The notes beneath the pieces were generated by a model, which worked only from the letters and a program-made list of their open reading frames with translations, was not told where the DNA came from and did no database searches. From Pelotomaculum sp. UBA4789 (GTDB taxonomy: Bacteria; Bacillota; Desulfotomaculia; Desulfotomaculales; Pelotomaculaceae), in assembly GCA_002402945.1 (NCBI GenBank), contig DHGV01000066.1:1-40090 (forward strand): a stretch of 40,090 nt of DNA. Reading direction: 5' to 3'. The position numbers were made by a program, and so were the translations under genes. Shown one piece after another: positions 16,263 through 25,321 of this stretch. The number at the start of each line of letters is the position of its first letter. The stretch's first letter is position 1.

Positions 16263-17657
16263 CTATAAAATATACCGGCTTAAATCCTGGTTCTTTACCA
16301 GTTCACCCAATTTACCAACGACATAATCCCGGTCAATGTCTATATTTTTATTTATCAGTTCCGGCGCTTCAAAAGATATGTCTTCCAGCAATTTTTCAAG
16401 TATGGTGTGCAGGCGGCGGGCGCCTATGTTCTCCGTTTGTTCATTAACAGTATATGCGATATCGGCTATTTCTACAAGAGAATTTTGCGAAAATTTAACC
16501 TTCACACCTTCTGCGGCAAGCAATTCAGTGTATTGCTTAATAATGGCGTTTCTGGGTTCGGTTAATATTTGCTGAAAATTCTCACGGGTCAGACTCTCCA
16601 GTTCGACACGGATCGGGAAACGTCCCTGAAGCTCGGGTATCAGGTCTGATGGTTTGGCCGTATGGAAAGCTCCTGCGGCGATGAACAGCACATGGTCTGT
16701 TTTGGCAGGGCCGTATTTTGTCATGACGGTGGAACCTTCAACAATAGGCAGGATATCGCGCTGCACGCCGCCCCTGGACACATCAGGCCCATATCCATCC
16801 CGCCCCGCGATCTTGTCGATTTCATCAAGAAACACAATGCCGTCCTCTTCAGCGCGTTTGATAGCCGAAGTGGTCACTTCGTCCATATCGATAAGCTTTT
16901 GTGCCTCCTGCTGGATTAGGATTTTACGGCCTTCAGCGACTGTAACTTTACGCTTGCGTTTTTTCTTGGGCATAAACCCGCCCATCATATCCTGAATATT
17001 GGCGCCCATTTCCTCCATGCCGGCTCCTGTAAAAAGATCCAGCATCGGAGGCTTGTTATCCTCAACTTCTATATCCAGGTATTCGTTTTCCAATTCGCCC
17101 TTGGCTAGTTTTTCAGCTAAGATCTCACGCTCAAAATAAATCCTCTTATACATTTGATCCTGTGGCTTATCGGTTTGTTCCGCCGGCTTATTGGCCCCGA
17201 AAAGCAGCTCCAGCGGATTACGCGAAGTTGTTTCCTGAACCGGGTAAGGCGCCAGCAGTTCCACAATTCTTTCATTGGCCAGCCTCTCAGCCCTGTCCTG
17301 GACCATAGCCATCTTTTCTTGTTTAACCATCCGGATGGCAGTTTCTACCAGGTCCCTGACGATGCTTTCCACATCCCTGCCAACATAGCCTACTTCAGTG
17401 AACTTCGTGGCCTCTACTTTAATAAAAGGCGCTTTGACCAGCTTGGCCAGCCGGCGGGCAATTTCCGTCTTCCCCACCCCGGTAGGGCCGATCATGAGGA
17501 TGTTTTTTGGGATCACTTCGTCCCTGAAATCATCAGACAGCAATTTACGGCGGTAGCGGTTGCGCAGTGCTATCGCCACCGCTTTCTTCGCCTGCCGCTG
17601 ACCGACAATATATTTATCAAGTTCTTCGACTATCTGGCGTGGTGTTAAGTCTTTCAC
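16263..17657 (-). CDS. hslU: ATP-dependent protease ATPase subunit HslU (ClpY)
   Basis: HslU unfolds substrates and feeds them to the HslV peptidase. It is an AAA+ protein with Walker A GPTGVGKTEIARRLAK, the I domain (about 110-240), Walker B IVFLDEIDKIAG, and the C-terminal tail ending in ILSRYIL-type residues (DLSRYIL) that docks into HslV. I chose GTG 17657 (464 residues), eight bases after GGAGGA, rather than the upstream TTG at 17672, which would overlap that site. The stop is UAG. Confidence 0.97.
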   Translation of the reverse strand: MKDLTPRQIVEELDKYIVGQRQAKKAVAIALRNRYRRKLLSDDFRDEVIPKNILMIGPTGVGKTEIARRLAKLVKAPFIKVEATKFTEVGYVGRDVESIVRDLVETAIRMVKQEKMAMVQDRAERLANERIVELLAPYPVQETTSRNPLELLFGANKPAEQTDKPQDQMYKRIYFEREILAEKLAKGELENEYLDIEVEDNKPPMLDLFTGAGMEEMGANIQDMMGGFMPKKKRKRKVTVAEGRKILIQQEAQKLIDMDEVTTSAIKRAEEDGIVFLDEIDKIAGRDGYGPDVSRGGVQRDILPIVEGSTVMTKYGPAKTDHVLFIAAGAFHTAKPSDLIPELQGRFPIRVELESLTRENFQQILTEPRNAIIKQYTELLAAEGVKVKFSQNSLVEIADIAYTVNEQTENIGARRLHTILEKLLEDISFEAPELINKNIDIDRDYVVGKLGELVKNQDLSRYIL

Positions 17658-17673
17658 TTGCCTATCCTCCAAA

Positions 17674-18204
17674 TTATAATTCTTCTACTATAATATTATC
17701 ATTGGTAAATATACATATGTCAGCGGCTATCGCCATCGCTTCGCGGACAATTTCACCCGCCCCCATTGACGTGTGTTTAACCAGCGCCCGCGCCGCAGCC
17801 ATAGCATACATCCCCCCGGAGCCTATGGCAGCCACCCCGTCATCCGGCTCGATCACTTCACCGCTGCCGGATATAATCAGCAGGTCTTCGTTATTGGCCA
17901 CAATCAAAAGCGCTTCCAGCCTCCTCAGCACCCTGTCGGTGCGCCAGTCCTTAGCCAGCTCAACCGCGGCGCGCTGCAGGTTGCCGTGAAATTCCTCCAG
18001 CTTTCCCTCGAATTTTTCAAAAAGAGTGAACGCATCGGCTACTGATCCGGCAAACCCGGCGACTACCTTATCTTTATACAGCCGCCTGAGCTTTTTGGCG
18101 CTTTTTTTAATGATGGTATTCTGGGCAAAAGTGACCTGGCCGTCACCTGCGATAGCGACCTTTCCGTCTCTTTTAACAGCGACAATAGTAGTAGCGTGGA
18201 ACAT
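17674..18204 (-). CDS. hslV: ATP-dependent protease peptidase subunit HslV (ClpQ)
   Basis: HslV is the proteasome-like peptidase of the HslUV complex. The 176-residue protein begins MFHATTIVAVKRDGKVAIAGDGQVTF; cleavage of a short propeptide would expose the catalytic Thr. It shows KKLRRLYKDKVVAGFAGSVADAFTLFE and GSGEVIEPDDGVAAIGSGG. ATG 18204 has AAGGAGA upstream. It is 16 bases upstream of hslU. Confidence 0.97.
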   Translation of the reverse strand: MFHATTIVAVKRDGKVAIAGDGQVTFAQNTIIKKSAKKLRRLYKDKVVAGFAGSVADAFTLFEKFEGKLEEFHGNLQRAAVELAKDWRTDRVLRRLEALLIVANNEDLLIISGSGEVIEPDDGVAAIGSGGMYAMAAARALVKHTSMGAGEIVREAMAIAADICIFTNDNIIVEEL

Positions 18205-18253
18205 ATTATCTCCTTTCGTAAAACATATAATGCCTTCCTCGTATTATTTCGGA

Positions 18254-19144
18254 TCAGGTGTCCTCTTCCTCAGCCCGCGGGTGGGCTTTGCGGTACACCT
18301 GTTTCAGCCTTTCGCCGGTTACATGTGTGTATATCTGTGTGCTGGACAGTCTTGTATGACCCAGCAATTCCTGTACCGAGCGCAGATCTGCGCCCGCATT
18401 TAAAAGATGCGTGGCAAAAGAATGGCGCAGGGTATGGGGGCTGATCTTTCTTTCAAGGTTAATCTTCTCAGCGTACTTATTTAAGATTTTACGGGAGCCT
18501 CGCGCGGAGAGCCTATCGCCCCAGCGGTTGAGAAAAACCGCGTTATTTATTTTTTTTTCCGCAGCGTTGGCCAGAATTCTCGGGCGCGCGTCAGCCAGGT
18601 ATTTCCGTAGCGCCTTAACCGCCTGTGATCCCAGGGGAACCAGTCTTTCTTTAGCTCTTTTACCCATCACCCTCACGTATCCGGCGCCAAGGTCCAGGTC
18701 CCACAGGTCCAGCATAACCAGCTCGTTAATCCTCAGCCCGCCGCCGTATAATAACTCCAACAGCGCCCTGTCCCGAATGCCGAGCGGGTGTTTTAAATCC
18801 GGCGCTTCCACCAGGATTTGGGCCTCTCCTTCATACAAAAAGCGGGGCAAACGCTTTTCCAGCTTGGGGCTCATAACCCTGGCCAGAAAATTTTCCTGGA
18901 TCGCTTTCTCCCTTAAAAGATAACGGTAAAATGATCGCCATGCCGCCAACCGCCTGGCTGCAGTAGTCCGCGCCAGCCCCTGATTGCGCAGGTGAGCCAG
19001 GTAATGGCGGAAGACCTGATGATCGATATCATCAGGCACAATATCATTGTCTTCTTTTTTCAGGACAGCTGAAAAAAAGTCCAGGCCGTTGAAAAGATCT
19101 TTCTGGTAGCTCTCTATTGTTCTCTGAGAAGCGTTCTTTTCCAC
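18254..19144 (-). CDS. xerC: Tyrosine recombinase XerC
   Basis: This protein resolves chromosome dimers at dif with XerD. The 296 residues from GTG 19144 include the SAM-like N-terminal domain and the catalytic domain, with Arg in LYGGGLRINELVMLDLWDLD, Lys in the following beta-hairpin, HTLRHSFATHLL, LGHTRLSSTQIY and the nucleophilic Tyr. GTG 19144 lacks a ribosome-binding site, and the family N-terminus (pattern YIDNFLIYLKVEKNAS) continues upstream in frame to a UAA at 19187-19189 without ATG, GTG or TTG. An AUC at 19181-19183, seven bases after GGTG, or an AUU at 19169-19171, could be the true start. XerC rather than another Xer paralogue is inferred from the hslV-side location. Confidence 0.9.
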   Translation of the reverse strand: MEKNASQRTIESYQKDLFNGLDFFSAVLKKEDNDIVPDDIDHQVFRHYLAHLRNQGLARTTAARRLAAWRSFYRYLLREKAIQENFLARVMSPKLEKRLPRFLYEGEAQILVEAPDLKHPLGIRDRALLELLYGGGLRINELVMLDLWDLDLGAGYVRVMGKRAKERLVPLGSQAVKALRKYLADARPRILANAAEKKINNAVFLNRWGDRLSARGSRKILNKYAEKINLERKISPHTLRHSFATHLLNAGADLRSVQELLGHTRLSSTQIYTHVTGERLKQVYRKAHPRAEEEDT

Positions 19145-19227
19145 CTTTAGATATATTAAAAAATTATCAATGTAGCTGTAGATTTTTTATCACCAACATT
19201 CAACCTGGCCAGCCTCTTACATATCTT

Positions 19228-20601
19228 TTATAGAGACAGGCAGCGCTCAATTGACTTCAGGGCCGTGGCAGCGATTGCCCGGCAGCGTTCTTTCTTCTCC
19301 GGGATCCTTACGGCAGGCGGCGGCAGAAGACCATAATTAATATTCATCGGTTGAAAATGAGCCGGATCAGCCGTGGTGATATAATGAGTGAGAGCACCAT
19401 GGGCTGTGTCCCTGGGGAAAACAACGGGATCTTTTCCCTGCGCGATCAGGGCAGCGTTAATACCCGCCACCAACCCGGAAGATGCTGACTCAACATAACC
19501 CTCCACCCCTGTGATCTGGCCGGCAAAAAAGAGGGTTGGCCTGTTTTTGCATTGATATGTCGACTCCAGCAACACCGGAGAGTTAATATAGGTGTTCCTG
19601 TGCATAACCCCGTATCGCACGAACTCGGCATTCTCCAGGCCGGGGATCAACCGGAATACCTTGCGCTGCTCATCCCATTTCAAGCTGGTTTGAAAGCCCA
19701 CCAGGTTGTACATCGAGCCCTCATTGTTTTCCTGCCTCAACTGTACAACCGCGTAAAACCGCAGGCCGCTTGCCGGATCAGTCAGCCCAACAGGCTTCAT
19801 GGGTCCATAGCGCAGCGTGTCCCTGCCGCGTAAGGCAAGCGCTTCTACAGGCATGCACCCTTCAAAGTGCACTTCCCGCTCGAATTCTTTTTGGGGAGCC
19901 TTTTCCGCCTTCACCAGCGCATCATAAAAGATATCGTATTCTTCCTTGCTCATGGGGCAGTTCAGGTAATCGCTGTCACCTTTTCCATAGCGTGAAGTGC
20001 GGAAAACTTTATCCATGTTAATTGAATCCGCTGTGACAATGGGCGCCACCGCGTCATAAAAATATAGGTATTCGTTTCCGGTATACCGGCGGACTGCCTT
20101 TGCCAGGGCATCCGAGGTCAGCGGGCCGGTCGCCAGAATCACCACGCCATCTTCAGGAATTTCGCCTGCCTCCTGCCTGATAATTTCTACCAGGGGATGC
20201 TGTGAAAGCCTTTCGGTAACCCGCCGGGCGAATAAATTCCTGTCAACGGCAAGGGCGCCGCCTGCAGGCACCCTGGTCTCATCGGCACAGCGCATGATCA
20301 GGGAATCCAGGCGCCTCATTTCTTCTTTAAGCAGGCCCACCGCATTTTCCAGCGCGGCGGATCTCAGGGAGTTGCTGCAAACCAGTTCGGCGAAGTCGCC
20401 GCTGCGGTGCGCAGGCGTTAGTTTTGCAGGCCGCATTTCGTAAAGCCTGACCTTAACACCCCTTTTTGCTGCCTGCCAGGCAGCCTCGGCGCCAGCCAGC
20501 CCGGCGCCGACAATGGTTACCGTCCTGTCACCTGACTCACCTGCTTTTATATCTGCGGGATTAACTTTGGGGTATATGATTTGTCTGGACCTGCCTTCCA
20601 T
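19228..20601 (-). CDS. trmFO: tRNA m5U54 methyltransferase TrmFO (folate/FAD-dependent)
   Basis: TrmFO methylates U54 in the T-loop of tRNA using methylene-THF and FADH2. The protein has the FAD motif VTIVGAGLAGAEAAWQAAKRG, CSNSLRS, ILATGPLTSDALA, and the C-terminal GQITGVEGYVESASSGLVAGINAA. At 457 residues it is somewhat long because the only usable start, ATG 20601, adds about 25 residues before the usual N-terminus. No ribosome-binding site is visible, and the start abuts the 124-bp repeat array, which may have displaced the original 5' end. It lies between topA and xerC, as in Bacillus. Confidence 0.94.
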   Translation of the reverse strand: MEGRSRQIIYPKVNPADIKAGESGDRTVTIVGAGLAGAEAAWQAAKRGVKVRLYEMRPAKLTPAHRSGDFAELVCSNSLRSAALENAVGLLKEEMRRLDSLIMRCADETRVPAGGALAVDRNLFARRVTERLSQHPLVEIIRQEAGEIPEDGVVILATGPLTSDALAKAVRRYTGNEYLYFYDAVAPIVTADSINMDKVFRTSRYGKGDSDYLNCPMSKEEYDIFYDALVKAEKAPQKEFEREVHFEGCMPVEALALRGRDTLRYGPMKPVGLTDPASGLRFYAVVQLRQENNEGSMYNLVGFQTSLKWDEQRKVFRLIPGLENAEFVRYGVMHRNTYINSPVLLESTYQCKNRPTLFFAGQITGVEGYVESASSGLVAGINAALIAQGKDPVVFPRDTAHGALTHYITTADPAHFQPMNINYGLLPPPAVRIPEKKERCRAIAATALKSIERCLSL

Positions 20602-20606
20602 TTCGG

Positions 20607-20863
20607 TCGTCAGTCGTCAGATGTCGGACATCGGTATGTCCTGCATTCCCCTGCAGTCGCAGAGCCTTCTGTTTTTGTAGGGTCGGCTTTAGCCGACCAT
20701 GTGCGGCTGAAGCCGCGCCTACAAATTCAGTCGTCAGTCGTCAGATGTCGGACGTCGGTTTATCCTGCATTCCCCTGCGGTCGCAGAGCCTCCTATTTTT
20801 GTAGGGTCGGCTTTAGCCGACCATGTGCGGCTGAAGCCGCGCCTACAAATTCGGTCGTCAGTC
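20607..20863. repeat. 124-bp tandem repeat (two copies plus 9 bases) containing REP palindromes
   Basis: Copy A is 20607-20730, copy B 20731-20854, and a third begins at 20855. The copies differ at few positions. Each contains TTGTAGG, then the palindromes GTCGGCTTTAGCCGAC and GCGGCTGAAGCCGC, then CCTACAA, so the outer ends also pair. The array fills the whole 265-base gap between topA and trmFO. Confidence 0.95.
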
Positions 20864-20866
20864 TTC

Positions 20867-23005
20867 TCAATTCTCTTTCACGGCCGATTTTGTTTGACCG
20901 GTAGCTTTCTTGCGCGGTGTCTTTTTTTCAGGAGCTGTTTTACTGCCGCAATTTTTATTAATGCACATCAGGTAGCTGTCTTTTCCGGCTCTCTTTTTCT
21001 CCACCATCAAATCTCCGCACTGGGGACATTTGACTTTGGATGGAAGGTCCCAAGTCACAAAATCACATTGCGGGAAGCGATTGCAGCCAAAAAACTTCCT
21101 GCCCTTTTTACTGCGGCGCGCTACAATTTCACCTTCACAGCGCGGGCATTTGACACCTATGGGCTCCAGGAGGGGCTTGGTGTTGCGGCATTCGGGAAAA
21201 CCGGGGCAGGCCAGGAACTTACCAAAACGGCCGATCTTGATCACCAGGTTGCGGCCGCATAGTTCGCAAACTTCCTCGGTCACCTCATCCGGAACCTTGA
21301 TCCGGCCTATCTCCCCCTCGGCTTTGGCCAGGGTTAGGCTGAAGGGAGTGTAAAAGTCATCCAAAACCTGAACCCAGTCCTGGCCGCCTTCTTCGATGCT
21401 GTCCAGTTTTTCTTCCATCCCGGCGGTAAATTCAACATCTATGATATCCTGGAAATGGTTTTTAAGCATCGCAATCACGATATCGCCCAGCTCAGTCGGG
21501 TAAAACTGTTTGCTTTCCCTGACAACGTAGGCCCTTTTGATAATCGTTTCTATAATTGGCGCATATGTGCTCGGCCTGCCGATGCCCTTTTCTTCCAGCA
21601 TCTTGACCAGTGTGGCCTCTGTGTAACGGGGCGGCGGCGCGGTAAAATTTTGTTTTGGGGTGAGAGAGCGGGCTTCAACCTCTTCCCCCTCATTTAAATC
21701 AGGCAGGAGTTTCTCTTCTTCTTTTTCGCCGTTGTCATGGCTCTCAATATATACTTTCATAAATCCCTGAAATACAATCACCGATCCGGTAGCCCGGAAG
21801 GTGTATACACCTGCTTTTATATCCACACTGGTAGTGTCATATACCGCCTGGCTCATTTGGCTGGCCAGGAAGCGCGACCAGATCAGTTTATACAGTTTAT
21901 GCTGGTCATTAGTCAAATATTTTTTGATTTGATCGGGTTCCCTTTGAATTGAAGTCGGGCGGATTGCTTCATGGGCATCCTGAATCCTGCCCTTGCCTCC
22001 GACTGCGGCATTTTCCTTCCCCGCATAGCCGGCGCCAAAACGCTCTGTAACGTATTTGCGGGCATCTTCTTTAGCGTCGGCGGAAATCCTGGTTGAATCT
22101 GTCCGCAGGTATGTAATCAAGCCGGAAGTCCCTTCCTTGCCCAGATCGAGTCCTTCATAAAGCTGCTGCGCCGTCATCATGGTTTTTCTGGCGGTGAAAT
22201 TCAGCTTGCGGTATGCTTCCTGCTGCAGGGTGCTGGTGGTAAAAGGCGGCGCAGGCCGGCGGGTCTTTTCTTTGCGTACTACTTTAGAAACTGTATATTG
22301 GGAACCCTTCAGCCTGTCCAGGACTTCCTGCATTTCTTCACTGGTCTTGATGTCAATATTTTTATTATTGCATTTCAAAAGTCTGCCTTCGAAAGGCGCA
22401 TTGCCTGTCTTGATAAACAATCCTGTTAAGGTCCAGAATTCTTCCGGAACGAAAGCCTGTATTTCTGCTTCCCGGTCGCTGATCAGCCGCACCGCAACCG
22501 ACTGCACCCTCCCGGCGCTCAGGCCCTTTTTTATCTTGCGCCACAGCAGCGGGCTCAAGTTGTAGCCCACTAAACGGTCCAGGATGCGGCGTGCCTGCTG
22601 GGCGTTTACCCGGTTTAAATCAATGGGCCTGGGATGACGGGCGGCATTTTGCACAGCCTGTTTAGTAATCTCATTAAATTCTATGCGGCAGGGCTTGTCG
22701 TCGGAGATCTCCAGAAGTTTTTGCAGGTGCCATGCGATCGCTTCTCCTTCACGGTCAGGGTCAGATGCTATCAGCACCTGATCAGCTTTTTTGACAGCTG
22801 ACCTGAGATCCTTAATGGTATCGCCCTTGCCGCGAATGGTAATATATTTTGGGGCAAAGCCTTCTTCAACATTAACCCCGAACTGGCTTTTCGGCAGATC
22901 GCGGACATGTCCCATAGATGCTTTGACAAAATATTTTTTTCCGAGAAATTTGCTGATCGTCTTCGCTTTTGCAGGCGATTCCACAATAACAAGTATTCTA
23001 GACAA
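20867..23005 (-). CDS. topA: DNA topoisomerase I
   Basis: TopA relaxes negative supercoils as a type IA enzyme. The 712-residue protein starts at TTG 23005 (SRILVIVESPAKAKTI), with GAGAGGTG upstream. The Toprim domain spans about 1-120 (ASDPDREGEAIAWH), the catalytic Tyr is in GLITYLRTDSTRIS (about residue 300), and EEKGIGRPSTYA follows. The C-terminus has three C4 zinc-finger-like modules: CELCGRN...CPGFPEC, CPRCEG...CNRFPQC and CPQCGD...CINKNC. It lies between dprA and trmFO in the conserved order. Confidence 0.97.
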   Translation of the reverse strand: MSRILVIVESPAKAKTISKFLGKKYFVKASMGHVRDLPKSQFGVNVEEGFAPKYITIRGKGDTIKDLRSAVKKADQVLIASDPDREGEAIAWHLQKLLEISDDKPCRIEFNEITKQAVQNAARHPRPIDLNRVNAQQARRILDRLVGYNLSPLLWRKIKKGLSAGRVQSVAVRLISDREAEIQAFVPEEFWTLTGLFIKTGNAPFEGRLLKCNNKNIDIKTSEEMQEVLDRLKGSQYTVSKVVRKEKTRRPAPPFTTSTLQQEAYRKLNFTARKTMMTAQQLYEGLDLGKEGTSGLITYLRTDSTRISADAKEDARKYVTERFGAGYAGKENAAVGGKGRIQDAHEAIRPTSIQREPDQIKKYLTNDQHKLYKLIWSRFLASQMSQAVYDTTSVDIKAGVYTFRATGSVIVFQGFMKVYIESHDNGEKEEEKLLPDLNEGEEVEARSLTPKQNFTAPPPRYTEATLVKMLEEKGIGRPSTYAPIIETIIKRAYVVRESKQFYPTELGDIVIAMLKNHFQDIIDVEFTAGMEEKLDSIEEGGQDWVQVLDDFYTPFSLTLAKAEGEIGRIKVPDEVTEEVCELCGRNLVIKIGRFGKFLACPGFPECRNTKPLLEPIGVKCPRCEGEIVARRSKKGRKFFGCNRFPQCDFVTWDLPSKVKCPQCGDLMVEKKRAGKDSYLMCINKNCGSKTAPEKKTPRKKATGQTKSAVKEN

Positions 23006-23086
23006 AAAAACACCTCTCTTATATGCCAATCTTAAACTGCCATTATGATAGCAGCTTTTTATTAAACTGTTTCAATCGGAAAGGAC

Positions 23087-24190
23087 CTATAACGACCTCC
23101 AGCCTGTGCGGATATAAGATTTTCCGGGCATTTGCCTGGCCAGCCCCTTTATTTCAAGGTACATCAGGGCGGCCATCACTTTCTGCGGCAAAAGCCCTGT
23201 TTTTTCAATCAGTTCATCCAAATGAACCGGCTCTGCCGACAGCAGCCTGTAGAGCGCCTCTTCCTCATCGCTCATTTTGACTGTCCCTGCAGCAACTTCT
23301 TTCTGAACGGGAAACAGCTTTTCCAGGCCCATTTCATCAATGATATCGCCAGCGCCCTCAACCAGCCTGGCCCCCTGCCTGATCAGCCGGTGCGGCCCGC
23401 GGCTTAACTCATTCGCAATATTTCCGGGCACAGCCATCACGTCACGGCCCTGCTCCAGCGCAAAATCGGCAGTGATCAAGGCGCCGCTCTTCTCAGCAGC
23501 TTCAACAACCACGGTTCCAAGCGAGAGCCCGCTGATGATCCTGTTCCGGGCGGGAAAATGCCAGGGCTGCGGCGGTGTTCCCAGCGGATACTCACTGATT
23601 ACAGCACCGCTGTCTGCAATCTGCGCCATCAGCTTCTTGTTTTCTTTTGGATAAACCACGTCAGGACCGCAGCCCAGGACAGCGATGGTCCTGCCGCCAC
23701 CAACCAGGGACCCTTTGTGGCTTGCAGTGTCAATACCCCTGGCCATGCCGCTGACCACGGTGATGCCGACTGCAGCCAGGTCTTTTGCCAGTTTTTCGGC
23801 AACTATAAGACCATAAGGGGATGGTTTCCGCGTTCCCACGAGAGCTACCGCCGTCTTATCTGCCGTTGTCAGGTCTCCCTGTATAAAAATAACCGGCGGC
23901 GGGTCAAAAATATGAAAGAGGTTCTCCGGATATTCCGGAGCGTTATGACAGATATAGTTCACACCGGCTGACTTAAGCCTGGCTTCCTCCTTCACAGGAT
24001 CAAGCAGCGCCCGGCGCCGCGCCAGGTCTTCCGGCCCTTCTTCGCCTGTGCCGGGAGCGTTGGAAAGATCATTTATATTGGCTTCCCAGGCTGCCTGCGG
24101 TGAACCGAAATGCTTTAACAGCGACCACAGTTTAGTCCCCTGTCCCGGCATCAAACACTGCCACCCCAGCCAGTATAACCTATCCTCCAA
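23087..24190 (-). CDS. dprA: DNA processing protein DprA
   Basis: DprA protects incoming single-stranded DNA and loads RecA during transformation. The 367-residue protein has an N-terminal HhH/SAM-like region, the Rossmann domain with ALVGTRKPSPYGL, VVSGMARGIDTASHKGSL, GCGPDVVYPKENKKL and EYPLGTPPQPWHFPARNRIISGLSLG, and a C-terminal winged-helix domain (about 300-360). It starts at TTG 24190, about nine bases after AGGGGAG. The stop is UAG. This is the last gene of the conserved core; the accessory region begins after it. Confidence 0.95.
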   Translation of the reverse strand: MEDRLYWLGWQCLMPGQGTKLWSLLKHFGSPQAAWEANINDLSNAPGTGEEGPEDLARRRALLDPVKEEARLKSAGVNYICHNAPEYPENLFHIFDPPPVIFIQGDLTTADKTAVALVGTRKPSPYGLIVAEKLAKDLAAVGITVVSGMARGIDTASHKGSLVGGGRTIAVLGCGPDVVYPKENKKLMAQIADSGAVISEYPLGTPPQPWHFPARNRIISGLSLGTVVVEAAEKSGALITADFALEQGRDVMAVPGNIANELSRGPHRLIRQGARLVEGAGDIIDEMGLEKLFPVQKEVAAGTVKMSDEEEALYRLLSAEPVHLDELIEKTGLLPQKVMAALMYLEIKGLARQMPGKSYIRTGWRSL

Positions 24191-24484
24191 AAGAGTTTCT
24201 CCCCTTCAATTCTCTTTAATCCCATACTTTTCGGGACATATGCATATCTTCCTGCCTGAGCCAATATATTCTTTTTTGAATGTCTGTTTATAGTTTTCGT
24301 CAAAATAACAGCTTCTGTTTAGCGGCAGATGACAGCCCGTGCCTTCTATTATGTCCAACAAACCATGTCCGTGTCAAATCCAACTGTAATTTTAAGCATT
24401 ATTTCAGCCGCCGTTCAGTCAGAATTAAGGCGCGTGATCCACAATAATGACATGCCACACTTTGCTTGAAAGGAAATATCTGAG
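24191..24484. other. Intergenic region between divergent dprA and cytochrome genes
   Basis: About 294 bases with divergent genes on both sides, so both promoters should lie here. I see AT-rich stretches but no convincing -35/-10 pair, repeat or RNA gene. Confidence 0.4.
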
Positions 24485-25321
24485 ATGAGCAGTAAAACGA
24501 TCACAAAAATAGCGCTCGATATCGTCATGACCGTGCTGTTTGTTATCCTGCTTTTTGCTTATGACACCGGGCTTGCCTTCCATGAAATCGCCGGGCTGTC
24601 CATCCTCGTGATTTTTACAGCCCATATGATTTTGAACTGGGCCTGGATAAAAGGTGTTACCAAAAACCTTTTCAGCAAAAAGATCAAGAGAAAGTCCAAG
24701 CTGCTATATGCCTTAAACACCTTATTATTGATCGCGGTCAGCATAATTATCGTCACCGGCATAATGATTTCAAGAGTGGTTTTTGACTTCGGGCTGAGTG
24801 GCGGCAGCAGCGTGCTTTCTGCCGTCCACGAGTGGACCGCATATGCCTGCCTGGGGTTTTTTGCCATTCATATCGCGCTGAATTGGCGGTTTGTTTCGGT
24901 AAGTGTGCGCAAAATGTTCTCCGCACTTGGGGGCGTCAGGCTGAGAAAATCACTGCAGGCCCTGGGAGCGTCAGCGATGGCAATCGCCATTATCTATTCC
25001 CTGGTAATGCCTGGACCAGATCAGCTGTCACAACAGGCTTCAGCAATGAACAAGCCGCCTTTGGTGGCCGAGGCCATCAGGAAAAATGATGCCGGACAGG
25101 TCAGTGACGCTACCGGATATACAACAACAGGGAACCAGGATTACACGTTGCCGGCTGATGTACAGGCAGACGATGAAGACACGATCAGCCTGAAAGATTA
25201 CCTTTCGAATATGTTTTGCACAGGCTGTGACAAACACTGCCCCCTGCTAAGCCCGAAATGTGATAAGGGCGAAGCGCAGCTGCAGGCTGCCAAAATCAAA
25301 TACCAGGAGCTCTATGGCTAA
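24485..25321 (+). CDS. DUF4405-type membrane cytochrome with C-terminal four-Cys tail
   Basis: This 278-residue membrane protein is the first plus-strand gene of the window. About five hydrophobic helices (near 8-26, 34-55, 74-96, 115-135, 158-176) carry His33, His47, His115 and His129 in the patterns AFHEIAG, AHMILNW, VHEWTAY and IHIALNW. This duplicated pattern fits the flavinylation-associated cytochrome (DUF4405) family, with four His able to ligate two hemes. After a polar linker the tail has Cys245, Cys248, Cys252 and Cys259 (CTGCDKHCPLLSPKC), which could bind a metal or cluster. GGAAAT lies upstream of the ATG. No flavoprotein partner is adjacent. Its exact role in electron transfer is unknown. 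Confidence 0.75.
   Translation: MSSKTITKIALDIVMTVLFVILLFAYDTGLAFHEIAGLSILVIFTAHMILNWAWIKGVTKNLFSKKIKRKSKLLYALNTLLLIAVSIIIVTGIMISRVVFDFGLSGGSSVLSAVHEWTAYACLGFFAIHIALNWRFVSVSVRKMFSALGGVRLRKSLQALGASAMAIAIIYSLVMPGPDQLSQQASAMNKPPLVAEAIRKNDAGQVSDATGYTTTGNQDYTLPADVQADDEDTISLKDYLSNMFCTGCDKHCPLLSPKCDKGEAQLQAAKIKYQELYG

Noticed and set aside
20607..20863. Tandem repeat as a CRISPR array
   Set aside because: The unit is 124 bp with two copies and no unique spacers; it contains palindromic REP sequence, and no cas genes are present.
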